A stretch of 64,000 nt of DNA from positions 124,001-188,000 of the forward strand of contig NZ_JACGVC010000033.1 in assembly GCF_014077005.1 (NCBI RefSeq), given 5' to 3'. This document shows positions 55,630 through 64,000 of the stretch, in pieces. Each line of letters begins with the position of its first letter. Position 1 is the first letter of the stretch. The notes beneath the pieces were generated by a model. That model was not told the DNA's origin and searched no databases. It saw only the letters and a program-made list of their open reading frames with translations. The position numbers and the translations under genes were made by a program. This stretch comes from Colwellia sp. MB3u-45. GTDB taxonomy: Bacteria; Pseudomonadota; Gammaproteobacteria; Enterobacterales; Alteromonadaceae.

Positions 55630-56970
55630 TTAGAACTTAACCGAAATTTCTGATGTGAAGCCGTCAAAGCCTGTGCCGATTTGGCCACCTGAATTAACGC
55701 CTTCTTCTTGATCAACATATTCAAACTTCAACAATGTTTTGTCATTAAACCAGTAACCTGCAGCGACTTGAATACGCTCAACCTTGTTGTCCGTTTGTGC
55801 GATTAAATCTGAAGTGTTTTCCGCTTCTGAATAACGTGCCGCTAGATAAAACTTGTTCGGTATTATGTAGTGCTGTGCTTCAAAGGTGTAGTACTCAACA
55901 GAAGAGTCGCCTTTAATGACACTATTTGAGTCGAAAGTTGTACCATTAGCATCGGCAATACCGTCAACACCAAAGTAAGTAATGCCTGCTACGGCGTTAC
56001 CGGCAGCATCGGCGAAAGTGTAATCATCAGTCGACTTACCTAACATGAAAATTAGGCTAGTTTCTGGTGTAGGTTGATACGCTAGGTTTAACTGAATAAT
56101 TGACTGTTCAACCCCTGGCATAGCGCCAACATGGGTATCACGCTCACTTGAAGCACCTGCAGAGAAGTTGTAGTTTTCACCATCACCAAAGCGATAGTTA
56201 GTTGTTGTAACACCAGCAAGACTGGCTACACCATTTTCAAAGCGTAGTTGGTCGCCTTGGTTGGCTTGGAAATAATTTAAACCCGCTTTAAAACCGCCAG
56301 CAAATTCAAGTGTTCCTTGTAGTCGAAAGTTAAAGCCGCGATCTTCTTGGAAGGCTTCACCAAAACTTGACGTAGTGACATGGCCGGCAACATTATAACC
56401 GCGGATCATACCGCTATCGCGTGTCTCGCTGTAGCTTAATTGCATCCCATTTTCTGCGGTTGCATAGTCTGTAATACCGTTACCAATAAGTGCATTACCT
56501 TGGTTATCAGCGCCATCTTGAAAACCTTTAAATTGGAAAGGGGCTGCGCCTATGTTACCTAAACGAAGTGTTAGGTTAGCGTTATCGCGCGCTGCGCCAG
56601 AAAGGCCGAGTAGTTCAAATTCAATACCGGCGAAATCTTGGTGAAAGGCGAAATCTCGGTCGCCGTTATTACCAAAATCATTTGGCTCTTCTGCGATGTC
56701 GACATCAGCGACGATATACTCGTTGATGTGAAATTTAAATTGTAAATTAACTCTTAGACGACCAAAGCCTGAAGACTGTTCTTCATCTACTGGACGAAAT
56801 GCACCCTCTTTCGCTTGAATGGCTTGGTAGTTTTGCAAGGCTAGAAAGTTAACTTCTGCAAGGCCGTCAAGAAATTCGGCAGATTGAACGTACGCCGGTG
56901 CTGATGCCGCCATAACAGCTGCTGCGAGTAAGCCAAACTTATGAGTTTTGCGGATTATTGCTTTAGACAT
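55630..56970 (-). CDS. Outer-membrane porin-like beta-barrel protein
   Basis: Started at the ATG at 56970, which has AGGGGAATT upstream, the protein has 446 residues and a signal peptide ending PAYVQSAE. The rest is built of alternating strands with aromatic residues and ends EISVKF, whose terminal Phe is required for barrel insertion. Short glycine- and aspartate-rich loops are typical of porins. I see no named family; it may be a substrate-specific porin. Its place beside the polyol ABC operon, on the same strand, suggests passage of the polyol through the outer membrane. The gap to the binding-protein gene is 159 bases. Confidence 0.8.
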   Translation of the reverse strand: MSKAIIRKTHKFGLLAAAVMAASAPAYVQSAEFLDGLAEVNFLALQNYQAIQAKEGAFRPVDEEQSSGFGRLRVNLQFKFHINEYIVADVDIAEEPNDFGNNGDRDFAFHQDFAGIEFELLGLSGAARDNANLTLRLGNIGAAPFQFKGFQDGADNQGNALIGNGITDYATAENGMQLSYSETRDSGMIRGYNVAGHVTTSSFGEAFQEDRGFNFRLQGTLEFAGGFKAGLNYFQANQGDQLRFENGVASLAGVTTTNYRFGDGENYNFSAGASSERDTHVGAMPGVEQSIIQLNLAYQPTPETSLIFMLGKSTDDYTFADAAGNAVAGITYFGVDGIADANGTTFDSNSVIKGDSSVEYYTFEAQHYIIPNKFYLAARYSEAENTSDLIAQTDNKVERIQVAAGYWFNDKTLLKFEYVDQEEGVNSGGQIGTGFDGFTSEISVKF

Positions 56971-57920
56971 GGTAATTCCCCTTTCGTTGTTTGATGAAAC
57001 TAATGTTTTTTGTATATCTTGTATATTTTTCAACATAGTTAACCTGTTATATTTCGGATGTTATTTGTAAACTTATTAATTTGCTTACATTTACTGCTCT
57101 TGTTGGCATAAGGTCCGGTATGAGCATATGCCCAACAGATGTTTATAATCCCACGGTAATTTATTGTCGTCAACCAGTTTGTTTGAAAAATAGGCGAGAT
57201 TTTAAATATAAATTATATTAAGCTTTTGATTCATTAACTTAGTGTGATTAATTAATTTGTTTTATGCAGTGAAAAGGTTTTTTTGCTGTGTAAATAGCTT
57301 GTTTTTGTTCTTTTTAAGGTATTAAAGAGCCATTACTTCAAAGTATTTAATGAGCGTGAATGAAGGCTGATGATGTAAGGATTCTTCTTTAGGCATGATT
57401 TTTAGGCATGATTTCTAGGTATGTTTTTCAGTGTGAATAGCGTCGTTTGTTACGAATATAAAGTGGCAGTATGTCAGCGTCTAGCATCATAGAAAAATAC
57501 ATTTATTTCGCAGGTTATTGATAATTTTTATCTTCATATTCGTCAATGCGGATGACTCAATTAGGTTTAAGTCAGCTTATATATGCTTAAGGACACTTTA
57601 TTTAGACAAAGCTTAGGCAAAGCTTTTATCTTAAAGTAAAAAGGGTAGAGAGCTTAAGCGTGAATTTGCTGTTATGCCTAGCGATACAATATTTACTTAA
57701 GAGCATACTATTTACAGGTCATTTTTAGGTGACAAAATTAATTGAAAAACCTGATTGAAAACCTATGTGTCATCATTTAGTTGGATTGAGCATTATTAAT
57801 GCTAGCGAGTTATATTGGAATAAAGTGTACTTTTGCCACTATTTTCAAGCTTAAGCGTCTGACCATTTTAATTTCGCCATGGTAAACTTGAGCATAATTT
57901 ATCGTATAGAAGGAAGAGTA
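56971..57920. other. Divergent gap between the porin and panE
   Basis: About 950 bases without a gene, AT-rich. It holds the porin's upstream region, an imperfect triplet of TTAGGCATGATTT-like motifs at about 57390-57425, and the panE promoter region at the end. No operator of the IclR-type design was found. Confidence 0.4.
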
Positions 57921-58913
57921 ATGCATTTTGTTATCGTGGGTTGTGGTGCTGTGGGTGGTTATTTTGGTGGCCGTTTAGCGCAGCATGGTGAAAATGTTAC
58001 CTTTGTTGCCCGTGGCCAGCAATTTCAACGCATGCAAACCTCGGGCTTAACCATTAAAAGTATTGAAGGCGATGTGCAGCTTGATCAGGTTAATGTGGTT
58101 AATGCACAAAGCCTAACGGCAGAAACTTTGCCAACGCCTGCCGATGTTATTTTTCTCTGTGTAAAGTCGTTTCAGTTACCGGCGGCAATTGCCCAAATAA
58201 AAGCCCTGATTTTACCTCACACGCGGGTAATACCCTTATTAAACGGTGTTAATGCTGTTGATGTTATGCAAAAGCACGGTATTGCTTTAGAAAATATTTT
58301 TGGTGGTTTAGCAAAAATTATTGCTGAGAAAACAGCTGATGGCGTGATAAATCATACCGGTTCAAAGCCTCATATCACCTTAGGCGCTTTTAGTGATGAA
58401 GTGTTAGTGGACTCAAGAGTTGAACAACTTGATGAAGTAAAAGCTGATCAAGTTAAGGCAGAAGAAACAGAGCGGCTTAGTGCGATAGCGAAATGTTTTA
58501 AATTAGCGGGCATTAGCGTCGGGGTAACCAGTGATATTAAGCTGGCATTATGGCGAAAATTTATACTTGTTGCTGCTTGGGGGGCATTGGCTTCGGCAAG
58601 AAAACTGAACTTGGGCGAAATTCGTGCACAAAGCCATATTACATTTTTATTAGAACGTATTGTTAATGAATATGCCGATATTGCGCGCAAAGCAGGGGTA
58701 AAGCTTGGCGATAAGCATATAAAGGAGACTTTAAGTTTTTTATCACGCTTACCTGATAGTAGCGAAACATCAATGCAACGAGATTTGGCCGCTGGACAGC
58801 ATTCAGAGTTTGATGTGTTAATGGCTTATCCTATGACCTTAGTGACCGAATTTAATCTCTCAGTCCCAGTGTTAACTCAGTGTTATCAAAAAATAATGCC
58901 AAATTCTCCATAG
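57921..58913 (+). CDS. panE: 2-dehydropantoate 2-reductase (ketopantoate reductase)
   Basis: Started at the ATG at 57921, preceded by GGAAGAG, the protein has 330 residues. The dinucleotide motif IVGCGAVGGYFGGRLA at residues 4-19 begins the NADPH domain, CVKSFQLPAAI carries the catalytic-lysine segment of the family, LLNGVNAVD follows, and the C-terminal helical domain has LALWRKFILVAAWGALAS. It reduces ketopantoate to pantoate in coenzyme A synthesis. Other genes for CoA synthesis are not nearby, and PanE-type proteins sometimes act on other 2-oxoacids. Confidence 0.9.
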   Translation: MHFVIVGCGAVGGYFGGRLAQHGENVTFVARGQQFQRMQTSGLTIKSIEGDVQLDQVNVVNAQSLTAETLPTPADVIFLCVKSFQLPAAIAQIKALILPHTRVIPLLNGVNAVDVMQKHGIALENIFGGLAKIIAEKTADGVINHTGSKPHITLGAFSDEVLVDSRVEQLDEVKADQVKAEETERLSAIAKCFKLAGISVGVTSDIKLALWRKFILVAAWGALASARKLNLGEIRAQSHITFLLERIVNEYADIARKAGVKLGDKHIKETLSFLSRLPDSSETSMQRDLAAGQHSEFDVLMAYPMTLVTEFNLSVPVLTQCYQKIMPNSP

Positions 58914-59069
58914 CGAAATGAGATGGCTAGCGATGAGTTCTCTAGCTGCATTAAAGTTAAAAAATTATAATAAATAACAAATTCACCCGTGCTAGCACTA
59001 CAGAGAAGGTTAAATTTGTGCTATTGTATCGGCGAATTTTTATCGTATCAATTAAGTGAAGATTAAATA

Positions 59070-59693
59070 ATGTCTGAAAATAAACTTGAATCAATCGAAC
59101 AACGCGTAAGTTATGGTGTAGGTCGTCAACTAGGTGACCAACTACGTAACAATCCTTTTAAAGATTTTGACGTATCTGCTGTGCAAGCTGGTTTAGCTGA
59201 TGCAATTGCTAATACTGCAAGCCAAGTATCTGACGAAGCACTTAATGAAGCATTTGGTGTTGTATCACAAAAGATGCAAGAGCTAGAGCAAGCAGAAGCT
59301 AAAGAAAAGTCAGCTGAAGGCGAAGCTTTCTTAGCAGAAAATGCAAAACGTGAAGAAGTCACAACAACTGAATCAGGTTTGCAATACGAAGTAATAGCAA
59401 CAGGTGAAGGCGAAAAGCCAACAGCTGCTAGCACAGTTCGTGTGCATTACCACGGTACATTTAGCAATGGCGATATCTTTGATAGCTCTGTTGATCGTGG
59501 CCAACCTGCTGAATTTCCAGTTAACGGCGTTATTGCTGGTTGGACTGAAGCATTACAATTAATGACTGAAGGTACAAAATGGCGTTTATATGTGCCTTAC
59601 GGTTTAGCTTACGGTGAGCGTGGCTCTCAAGGTGCAATTCCTCCGTATGCTACCTTGGTATTCGACGTTGAGTTATTAGCGATTATTAGCTAA
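59070..59693 (+). CDS. fklB: FKBP-type peptidyl-prolyl cis-trans isomerase (FKBP22/FklB)
   Basis: A 207-residue protein. The N-terminal helical dimerisation domain (residues 1-85, with RVSYGVGRQLGDQL) is followed by a charged helix and the FKBP domain from about residue 100, with RVHYHGTFSNGDIFDSSVDRG, FPVNGVIAGWTEALQLM and GTKWRLYVPYGLAYG, so the active site is complete. It lacks a signal peptide and acts in the cytoplasm as a foldase. This FklB form is common in cold-living Alteromonadales. A clear terminator follows. Confidence 0.95.
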   Translation: MSENKLESIEQRVSYGVGRQLGDQLRNNPFKDFDVSAVQAGLADAIANTASQVSDEALNEAFGVVSQKMQELEQAEAKEKSAEGEAFLAENAKREEVTTTESGLQYEVIATGEGEKPTAASTVRVHYHGTFSNGDIFDSSVDRGQPAEFPVNGVIAGWTEALQLMTEGTKWRLYVPYGLAYGERGSQGAIPPYATLVFDVELLAIIS

Positions 59694-59707
59694 GTAAACT
59701 ATTTTTT

Positions 59708-59734
59708 AAAAGCCCTCAAATGAGGGCTTTTTTA
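59708..59734 (+). terminator. Rho-independent terminator after fklB
   Basis: AAAGCCCTCA (59709-59718) and TGAGGGCTTT (59721-59730) pair around two bases and are followed by a T-run. Confidence 0.92.
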
Positions 59735-59782
59735 TAAGTATAATTTATATAAAGTAAATCCAGTTTGAGTTATATATCACGG

Positions 59783-60214
59783 ATGCATAAATCAGCTATC
59801 GAACAATTTTTCCAGCGCTACCTAACAGCGTTTCATCAGCAAAACATGTCAGATATGCAACAATGCTATCAGTTGCCTTGTACTTTGCATACGCCCGATA
59901 AAGTGGTATTAATTGCGAGTAACAAAGTATTTGAACAAGAATTTTTAGATATATTTACCGTACTAAGTCATGCAGAGATAAAGCGTTTTGTCGCCTTAAA
60001 AGCCAGTTTTAGTCAGTTGAGTGAAACCCTGATACTAGCTTGTGTTGATTGGCAGTTTATTGGCCCTCAAGCCGAAGTTTTTACCGATTTTTCAGCATTT
60101 TATCATCTAGCTTTGAGCGAAGGGCAATGGCGAATTTTTAATGTAGTGTCACAAGACCTGAGCCAATCAATTGATTTAAAGCACGCTTTTAATATTTTTT
60201 ATAATAAAGTATAG
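59783..60214 (+). CDS. Small NTF2-like protein, function unknown
   Basis: The ATG at 59783 gives 143 residues; a TTG at 59765 would add six. No good ribosome site is visible for either. The layout IEQFFQRYLTAFHQQNMSDMQQCYQLPCTLHTPD, then several beta-type stretches ending WRIFNVVSQD, is that of an NTF2/SnoaL-like fold. The family includes enzymes and binding proteins, so no function can be given. It is on the same strand between fklB and dapB. Confidence 0.65.
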   Translation: MHKSAIEQFFQRYLTAFHQQNMSDMQQCYQLPCTLHTPDKVVLIASNKVFEQEFLDIFTVLSHAEIKRFVALKASFSQLSETLILACVDWQFIGPQAEVFTDFSAFYHLALSEGQWRIFNVVSQDLSQSIDLKHAFNIFYNKV

Positions 60215-60253
60215 AACACCCCTTATAACATTATCGAGTAGGAAGACGTTGTC

Positions 60254-61063
60254 ATGAAAGTGAAAGTAGCCATATTAGGTTGTAGTGGGCGCATGGGCCG
60301 AAATTTAATACAAGCGGCAATTGAGCACAAATCAGTTGAACTTGTAGGTGGTAGTGTTCGTGCGGGTTCATCATTTGAAAATTTTGATTTAGGTGAAATC
60401 GCTGGTATCGGTGCGATTGGTCAAAAAACTACGACAGACTATAAAGCATTGTTGGCTGCCGATGTGCTAATTGATTTTACCTCGATTGAAGCTACGCTTG
60501 AGCATCTTGACTGGTGTCAGCAGCACAACAAAGCCTTGGTCATTGGCACTACAGGTTTTTCTGATCAGCAAGTAGAAACGATCAAAATGGCAGGTAATAA
60601 CATAGCCGTTATTTTGGCCCCTAATACCAGTGTTGGTGTAAATTTATTATTCAAGTTGCTTGAAGTTACGGCCAAAGCGATTGGCAACCATACTGATATC
60701 GAAATTTTTGAAGCACATCATAGATTTAAGAAAGATGCACCATCAGGCACAGCGGTGAAAATGGGCCAAGTTATTGCTGATACCTTAGGCCGAGACCTCA
60801 ATAAAGTGGCGGTGTATGGCCGAGAAGGTATTACCGCAGAGCGCAGCCGAGAAACTATTGGCTTTGCTACTGTCAGGGCGGGTGATATTGTCGGTGAACA
60901 TACCGCTTATTTTGCTGATATTGGTGAGCGCATTGAGTTGACTCACAAAGCAAGTTCAAGAATGACTTTTGCTTTAGGTGCAATGCGGGCGGCGTTTTGG
61001 TTAAGCGAAGCCCATGCCGGATTTTACGATATGCAAGATGTTTTGGGTTTTAAAGATAACTAA
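60254..61063 (+). CDS. dapB: 4-hydroxy-tetrahydrodipicolinate reductase
   Basis: A 269-residue enzyme. The NAD(P)-binding motif [18 protein letters not shown] is at residues 5-22, the catalytic pair of histidines is in [15 protein letters not shown] (with the lysine that follows), and [14 protein letters not shown] is near the end. It catalyses the second step of the diaminopimelate/lysine branch. AGGAAGA upstream supports the start. The dapB-carA-carB order is common in gammaproteobacteria. Confidence 0.97.
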   Translation: MKVKVAILGCSGRMGRNLIQAAIEHKSVELVGGSVRAGSSFENFDLGEIAGIGAIGQKTTTDYKALLAADVLIDFTSIEATLEHLDWCQQHNKALVIGTTGFSDQQVETIKMAGNNIAVILAPNTSVGVNLLFKLLEVTAKAIGNHTDIEIFEAHHRFKKDAPSGTAVKMGQVIADTLGRDLNKVAVYGREGITAERSRETIGFATVRAGDIVGEHTAYFADIGERIELTHKASSRMTFALGAMRAAFWLSEAHAGFYDMQDVLGFKDN

Positions 61064-61306
61064 AATCCTACAGTAATTTAGCCAAATATTAGCGGGTTAA
61101 TTTGTGCTATTTGCGAGTTAACTTTATAGAAAAGTGTTGTTTTTGGGGTCTTTACATCAATAACGTCAAAAACAGAGAGTTTTTACAATTATTACTAGAC
61201 GAAAGACGCTTACAAGCGTATTATAAGTGGATTTTGTCAAAAATTTACTGTTCATGACGAACTGGTTAATATTTTTGACATTTTTTGTGCGTATCGCTTT
61301 TTATCG

Positions 61307-61340
61307 TTAATGGTTAAATTCTTAGTTATTTTACCATTAA
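61307..61340 (+). promoter_or_regulatory. Hairpin in the carAB leader
   Basis: TTAATGGTTAAA (61307-61318) and TTTTACCATTAA (61329-61340) pair over 12 bp with one mismatch around a 10-base loop, 17 bases before the ribosome site. A wider inverted repeat GTCAAAAAT/ATTTTTGAC flanks 61236-61278. The leader (61064-61367) has no gene. It may carry attenuation or repressor control of carAB; the mechanism is not shown. Confidence 0.5.
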
Positions 61341-61367
61341 TTTTCTTTCTTCTTAACGGAGGTTACA

Positions 61368-62525
61368 TTGACTAAATCTGCCATTTTAGTGCTTGAAGAC
61401 GGCACTGTATTTAAGGGCACCGCTATCGGTGCAGAAGGGGCTGCTGTAGGTGAAGTAGTATTCAATACTTCAATGACAGGCTACCAAGAAATTTTGACAG
61501 ATCCCTCTTATGCAGAGCAAATTGTTACCCTTACCTATCCACATATAGGTAACACAGGTACCAATAGCGAAGATGAAGAGTCTGACACTATTTGGGCAAA
61601 AGGTTTAGTAATTCGTGACTTACCACTGTTAGCAAGTAATTTTCGCAGTGAACAAAGTTTAGGTGACTACCTAAAAGCGAAAAATATTTTAGGCATTGCC
61701 GATATCGACACCCGTAAACTAACGCGCATTCTACGTGAGAAAGGCGCACAAAACGGTTGCATAATCGCGGGTGACTTAGTTGACGCCAGTGCAGAAGAAG
61801 CCAAGGCGCTAGCACAAGCACAAAGCTTTCCTGGCCTTAAAGGTATGGACTTAGCCAAAGTTGTTTCTACTACAACAGCTTACCAATGGCATGAAGGGAG
61901 TTGGGAACTAGGCAAGGGCCATAGTTCTTTTCAAGATAAGCCTGAAAAACTGCCATTTCATGTCGTTGCTTACGATTTCGGTGCTAAACGTAATATTTTA
62001 CGTATGTTAGTAGACCGCGGCTGTAAAATAACGGTAGTACCGGCGCAAACTTCTGCTGAAGAAGTATTAGCCATGAAGCCCGATGGTATTTTCTTATCAA
62101 ATGGCCCTGGTGACCCAGAGCCGTGTGATTATGCTATTACAGCAATCAAAAAATTCTTAACCACAGATATTCCAGTGTTTGGTATTTGTTTAGGCCATCA
62201 ATTACTGGCGTTAGCCAGCGGTGCTAAAACGGTTAAAATGAAATTTGGCCATCATGGTGGAAATCACCCAGTTAAAGACTTTGCGCGAAATATTGTCATG
62301 ATCACAGCGCAAAATCATGGTTTTGCTGTTGATGAAAATAGCTTGCCTGAAAACTTGAAAGTAACTCATACCTCATTATTTGATGGTTCAATTCAAGGTA
62401 TTCATCGTACAGATAAAGCTGCATTTAGTTTTCAAGGTCATCCTGAAGCTAGCCCTGGCCCTGCAGATGCCGCACCATTGTTCGATCATTTTATCGATTT
62501 AATCGTTGCTGCTAAAAAAGCGTAG
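61368..62525 (+). CDS. carA: Carbamoyl-phosphate synthase small subunit
   Basis: A 385-residue glutaminase subunit. The start is TTG at 61368, preceded by a near-perfect GGAGGTT at 61359-61365; no ATG competes. [14 protein letters not shown] at the N-terminus and the class-I amidotransferase triad (Cys in [16 protein letters not shown], His/Glu in [13 protein letters not shown]) are complete. It releases ammonia from glutamine for the large subunit encoded 29 bases downstream. Together they make carbamoyl phosphate for arginine and pyrimidines. The weak start with a strong ribosome site may tune the dose relative to carB. Confidence 0.96.
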   Translation: MTKSAILVLEDGTVFKGTAIGAEGAAVGEVVFNTSMTGYQEILTDPSYAEQIVTLTYPHIGNTGTNSEDEESDTIWAKGLVIRDLPLLASNFRSEQSLGDYLKAKNILGIADIDTRKLTRILREKGAQNGCIIAGDLVDASAEEAKALAQAQSFPGLKGMDLAKVVSTTTAYQWHEGSWELGKGHSSFQDKPEKLPFHVVAYDFGAKRNILRMLVDRGCKITVVPAQTSAEEVLAMKPDGIFLSNGPGDPEPCDYAITAIKKFLTTDIPVFGICLGHQLLALASGAKTVKMKFGHHGGNHPVKDFARNIVMITAQNHGFAVDENSLPENLKVTHTSLFDGSIQGIHRTDKAAFSFQGHPEASPGPADAAPLFDHFIDLIVAAKKA

Positions 62526-62554
62526 ACCCTAGACAAGAGAAGAGAGAATATAAA

Positions 62555-64000
62555 ATGCCAAAACGTACTGACCTAAAAAGTATCTTGATCTTGGGCGCGG
62601 GTCCAATTGTAATTGGTCAAGCATGTGAATTTGATTATTCAGGTGCACAAGCCTGTAAAGCACTTCGCGAAGAAGGCTACCGAGTTATTTTAGTTAACTC
62701 AAACCCTGCAACCATTATGACTGACCCAGAAATGGCCGATGCCACTTACATCGAACCTATTCATTGGGAAGTTGTTCGCAAAATTATTGAAAAAGAACGT
62801 CCTTGTGCGGTGTTACCGACAATGGGTGGTCAAACAGCGTTGAACTGTGCTTTAGAGCTTGAAGCAAAAGGCGTATTGAAAGAATTTAATGTTGAGATGA
62901 TTGGCGCAACAGCTGATGCGATTGATAAAGCAGAAGATCGCTCTCGTTTTGACAAAGCAATGAAGGCAATTGGTTTAGACACGCCAAATGCTGAAATTGT
63001 ACATACGATTGAAGAAGCACACGCCGCCAGTAAAATTTTAGGTTTCCCTTGTATCATTCGTCCTTCATTTACCATGGGCGGCACGGGTGGTGGTATTGCT
63101 TATAATATCGAAGAGTTCACTGAAATATGTACGCGTGGCTTAGACCTTTCTCCAACGTCAGAATTATTGATTGATGAATCTTTAATTGGTTGGAAAGAAT
63201 ATGAAATGGAAGTGGTTCGCGACAAAAATGATAACTGTATCATTATTTGTTCGATTGAAAACTTTGACCCTATGGGTATTCACACCGGTGATTCTATTAC
63301 GGTTGCTCCTGCGCAAACGCTAACCGATAAAGAATACCAAATTATGCGTAATGCCTCGATTGCGGTATTACGTGAAATTGGTGTTGAAACCGGTGGTTCA
63401 AACGTACAATTTGGTATTTGTCCTGATACTGGCCGCATGGTTATTATTGAGATGAACCCTCGTGTTTCTCGTTCATCAGCACTTGCTTCAAAAGCAACGG
63501 GTTTCCCCATTGCCAAGATTGCTGCCAAATTAGCCGTAGGTTATACACTTGACGAGTTAACTAACGATATTACTGGCGGCGCAACACCAGCGTCATTTGA
63601 GCCGACTATCGATTATGTTGTGACTAAGATCCCACGTTTTAACTTTGAAAAATTTGCGGGTTGTGAAGACAGATTAACCACTCAAATGAAATCAGTTGGC
63701 GAAGTTATGTCAATTGGTCGTAATCAACAAGAATCACTTCAAAAAGCATTACGTGGCTTAGAAGTGGGCGTAAATGGTTTTGACTCTATGGTTGATGTAA
63801 CTCAACCGGGTGCTAAAACTAAAATCATGCATGAGCTTCAAGAAGCGGGCGCTGACCGTATTTGGTATATTGCTGACGCGTTTCGCTTAGGCTTAACGGT
63901 TGACGACATTTACCGCTTAACCATGATTGACCGTTGGTTCCTCATTCAAATTGAAGATATTGTTTTAGAAGAAGCAAAAGTCGCTGAAGGCGGTTTAAAA
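62555..64000 (+). CDS. carB: Carbamoyl-phosphate synthase large subunit (partial, N-terminal 482 residues)
   Basis: The frame opens at the ATG at 62555 and is still open at the window end. [20 protein letters not shown] at residues 3-22 is the family start, followed by the first ATP-grasp domain with [40 protein letters not shown] and [21 protein letters not shown]. The oligomerisation domain has begun at the end of the window. The full protein would have about 1070 residues. It lies 29 bases after carA on the same transcript. Confidence 0.97.
   Translation, partial: MPKRTDLKSILILGAGPIVIGQACEFDYSGAQACKALREEGYRVILVNSNPATIMTDPEMADATYIEPIHWEVVRKIIEKERPCAVLPTMGGQTALNCALELEAKGVLKEFNVEMIGATADAIDKAEDRSRFDKAMKAIGLDTPNAEIVHTIEEAHAASKILGFPCIIRPSFTMGGTGGGIAYNIEEFTEICTRGLDLSPTSELLIDESLIGWKEYEMEVVRDKNDNCIIICSIENFDPMGIHTGDSITVAPAQTLTDKEYQIMRNASIAVLREIGVETGGSNVQFGICPDTGRMVIIEMNPRVSRSSALASKATGFPIAKIAAKLAVGYTLDELTNDITGGATPASFEPTIDYVVTKIPRFNFEKFAGCEDRLTTQMKSVGEVMSIGRNQQESLQKALRGLEVGVNGFDSMVDVTQPGAKTKIMHELQEAGADRIWYIADAFRLGLTVDDIYRLTMIDRWFLIQIEDIVLEEAKVAEGGLK

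Overview
The window looks like a chromosome segment of a marine gammaproteobacterium of the Alteromonadales, most like Colwellia or a close relative. This is inferred from the AT-rich base composition, the housekeeping set (carAB, dapB, fklB, selD-mnmH, mscS) and the mix of TonB, TRAP and polyol uptake systems. No rRNA, tRNA, intact insertion sequence, prophage or CRISPR array was found.

Region 1 (1-3.9 kb) holds the tail of an EAL-domain protein, a secreted histidine phosphatase, an AtoE-type short-chain fatty acid transporter with a decayed LysR regulator gene divergent to it, and an MscS channel.

Region 2 (4.6-35.2 kb) is a catabolic island for a carboxylic acid whose identity the sequence does not reveal. 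It contains a TRAP transporter (4.6-7.7 kb), an IclR regulator (8.7 kb), electron-transfer flavoprotein, two hotdog thioesterases, an ECI-type enoyl-CoA isomerase, an NMO/NQR-like flavoprotein, a set resembling pimF-pimB-pimA (bifunctional hydratase/dehydrogenase, thiolase, acyl-CoA ligase), an unfamiliar 12-helix permease, a catalase-like peroxidase, an old-yellow-enzyme reductase, a TonB receptor and three acyl-CoA dehydrogenases, two of which look like a PimC/PimD heteromeric pair. Five near-identical palindromes (7-bp arms, 3-bp spacer, core TTCCGC-N3-GCGGAA) lie only in front of the TRAP operon, the ligase operon, the permease and the TonB/acyl-CoA dehydrogenase divergon. They are probably operators of one regulator, and the local IclR protein is the best candidate. 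Together the genes describe uptake, CoA activation, dehydrogenation, hydration, oxidation and thiolysis, with electrons leaving through ETF. The island also carries a MITE-like element (35242-35409, with a decayed relative at 14877) and three tandem copies of a 199-bp unit built from REP-like palindromes (15077-15670).

Region 3 (35.5-39.4 kb) holds selD-mnmH, sharing one base between stop and start, for tRNA 2-selenouridine synthesis, and a Kef-type cation/proton antiporter.

Region 4 (40.3-57.0 kb) is a polyol locus. D-arabinitol 4-dehydrogenase, xylulokinase, transaldolase, transketolase and phosphoglucose isomerase form a path from arabinitol to fructose/glucose 6-phosphate. A SorC-type regulator, an SmoEFGK-like ABC importer and an outer-membrane porin complete it. 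A fragment of an RbsC-type sugar permease in its middle suggests an earlier importer was lost.

Region 5 (57.9-64.0 kb) is housekeeping: panE, fklB, a small NTF2-like protein, dapB, carA (TTG start, hairpin leader) and the first 482 codons of carB, cut by the window edge.
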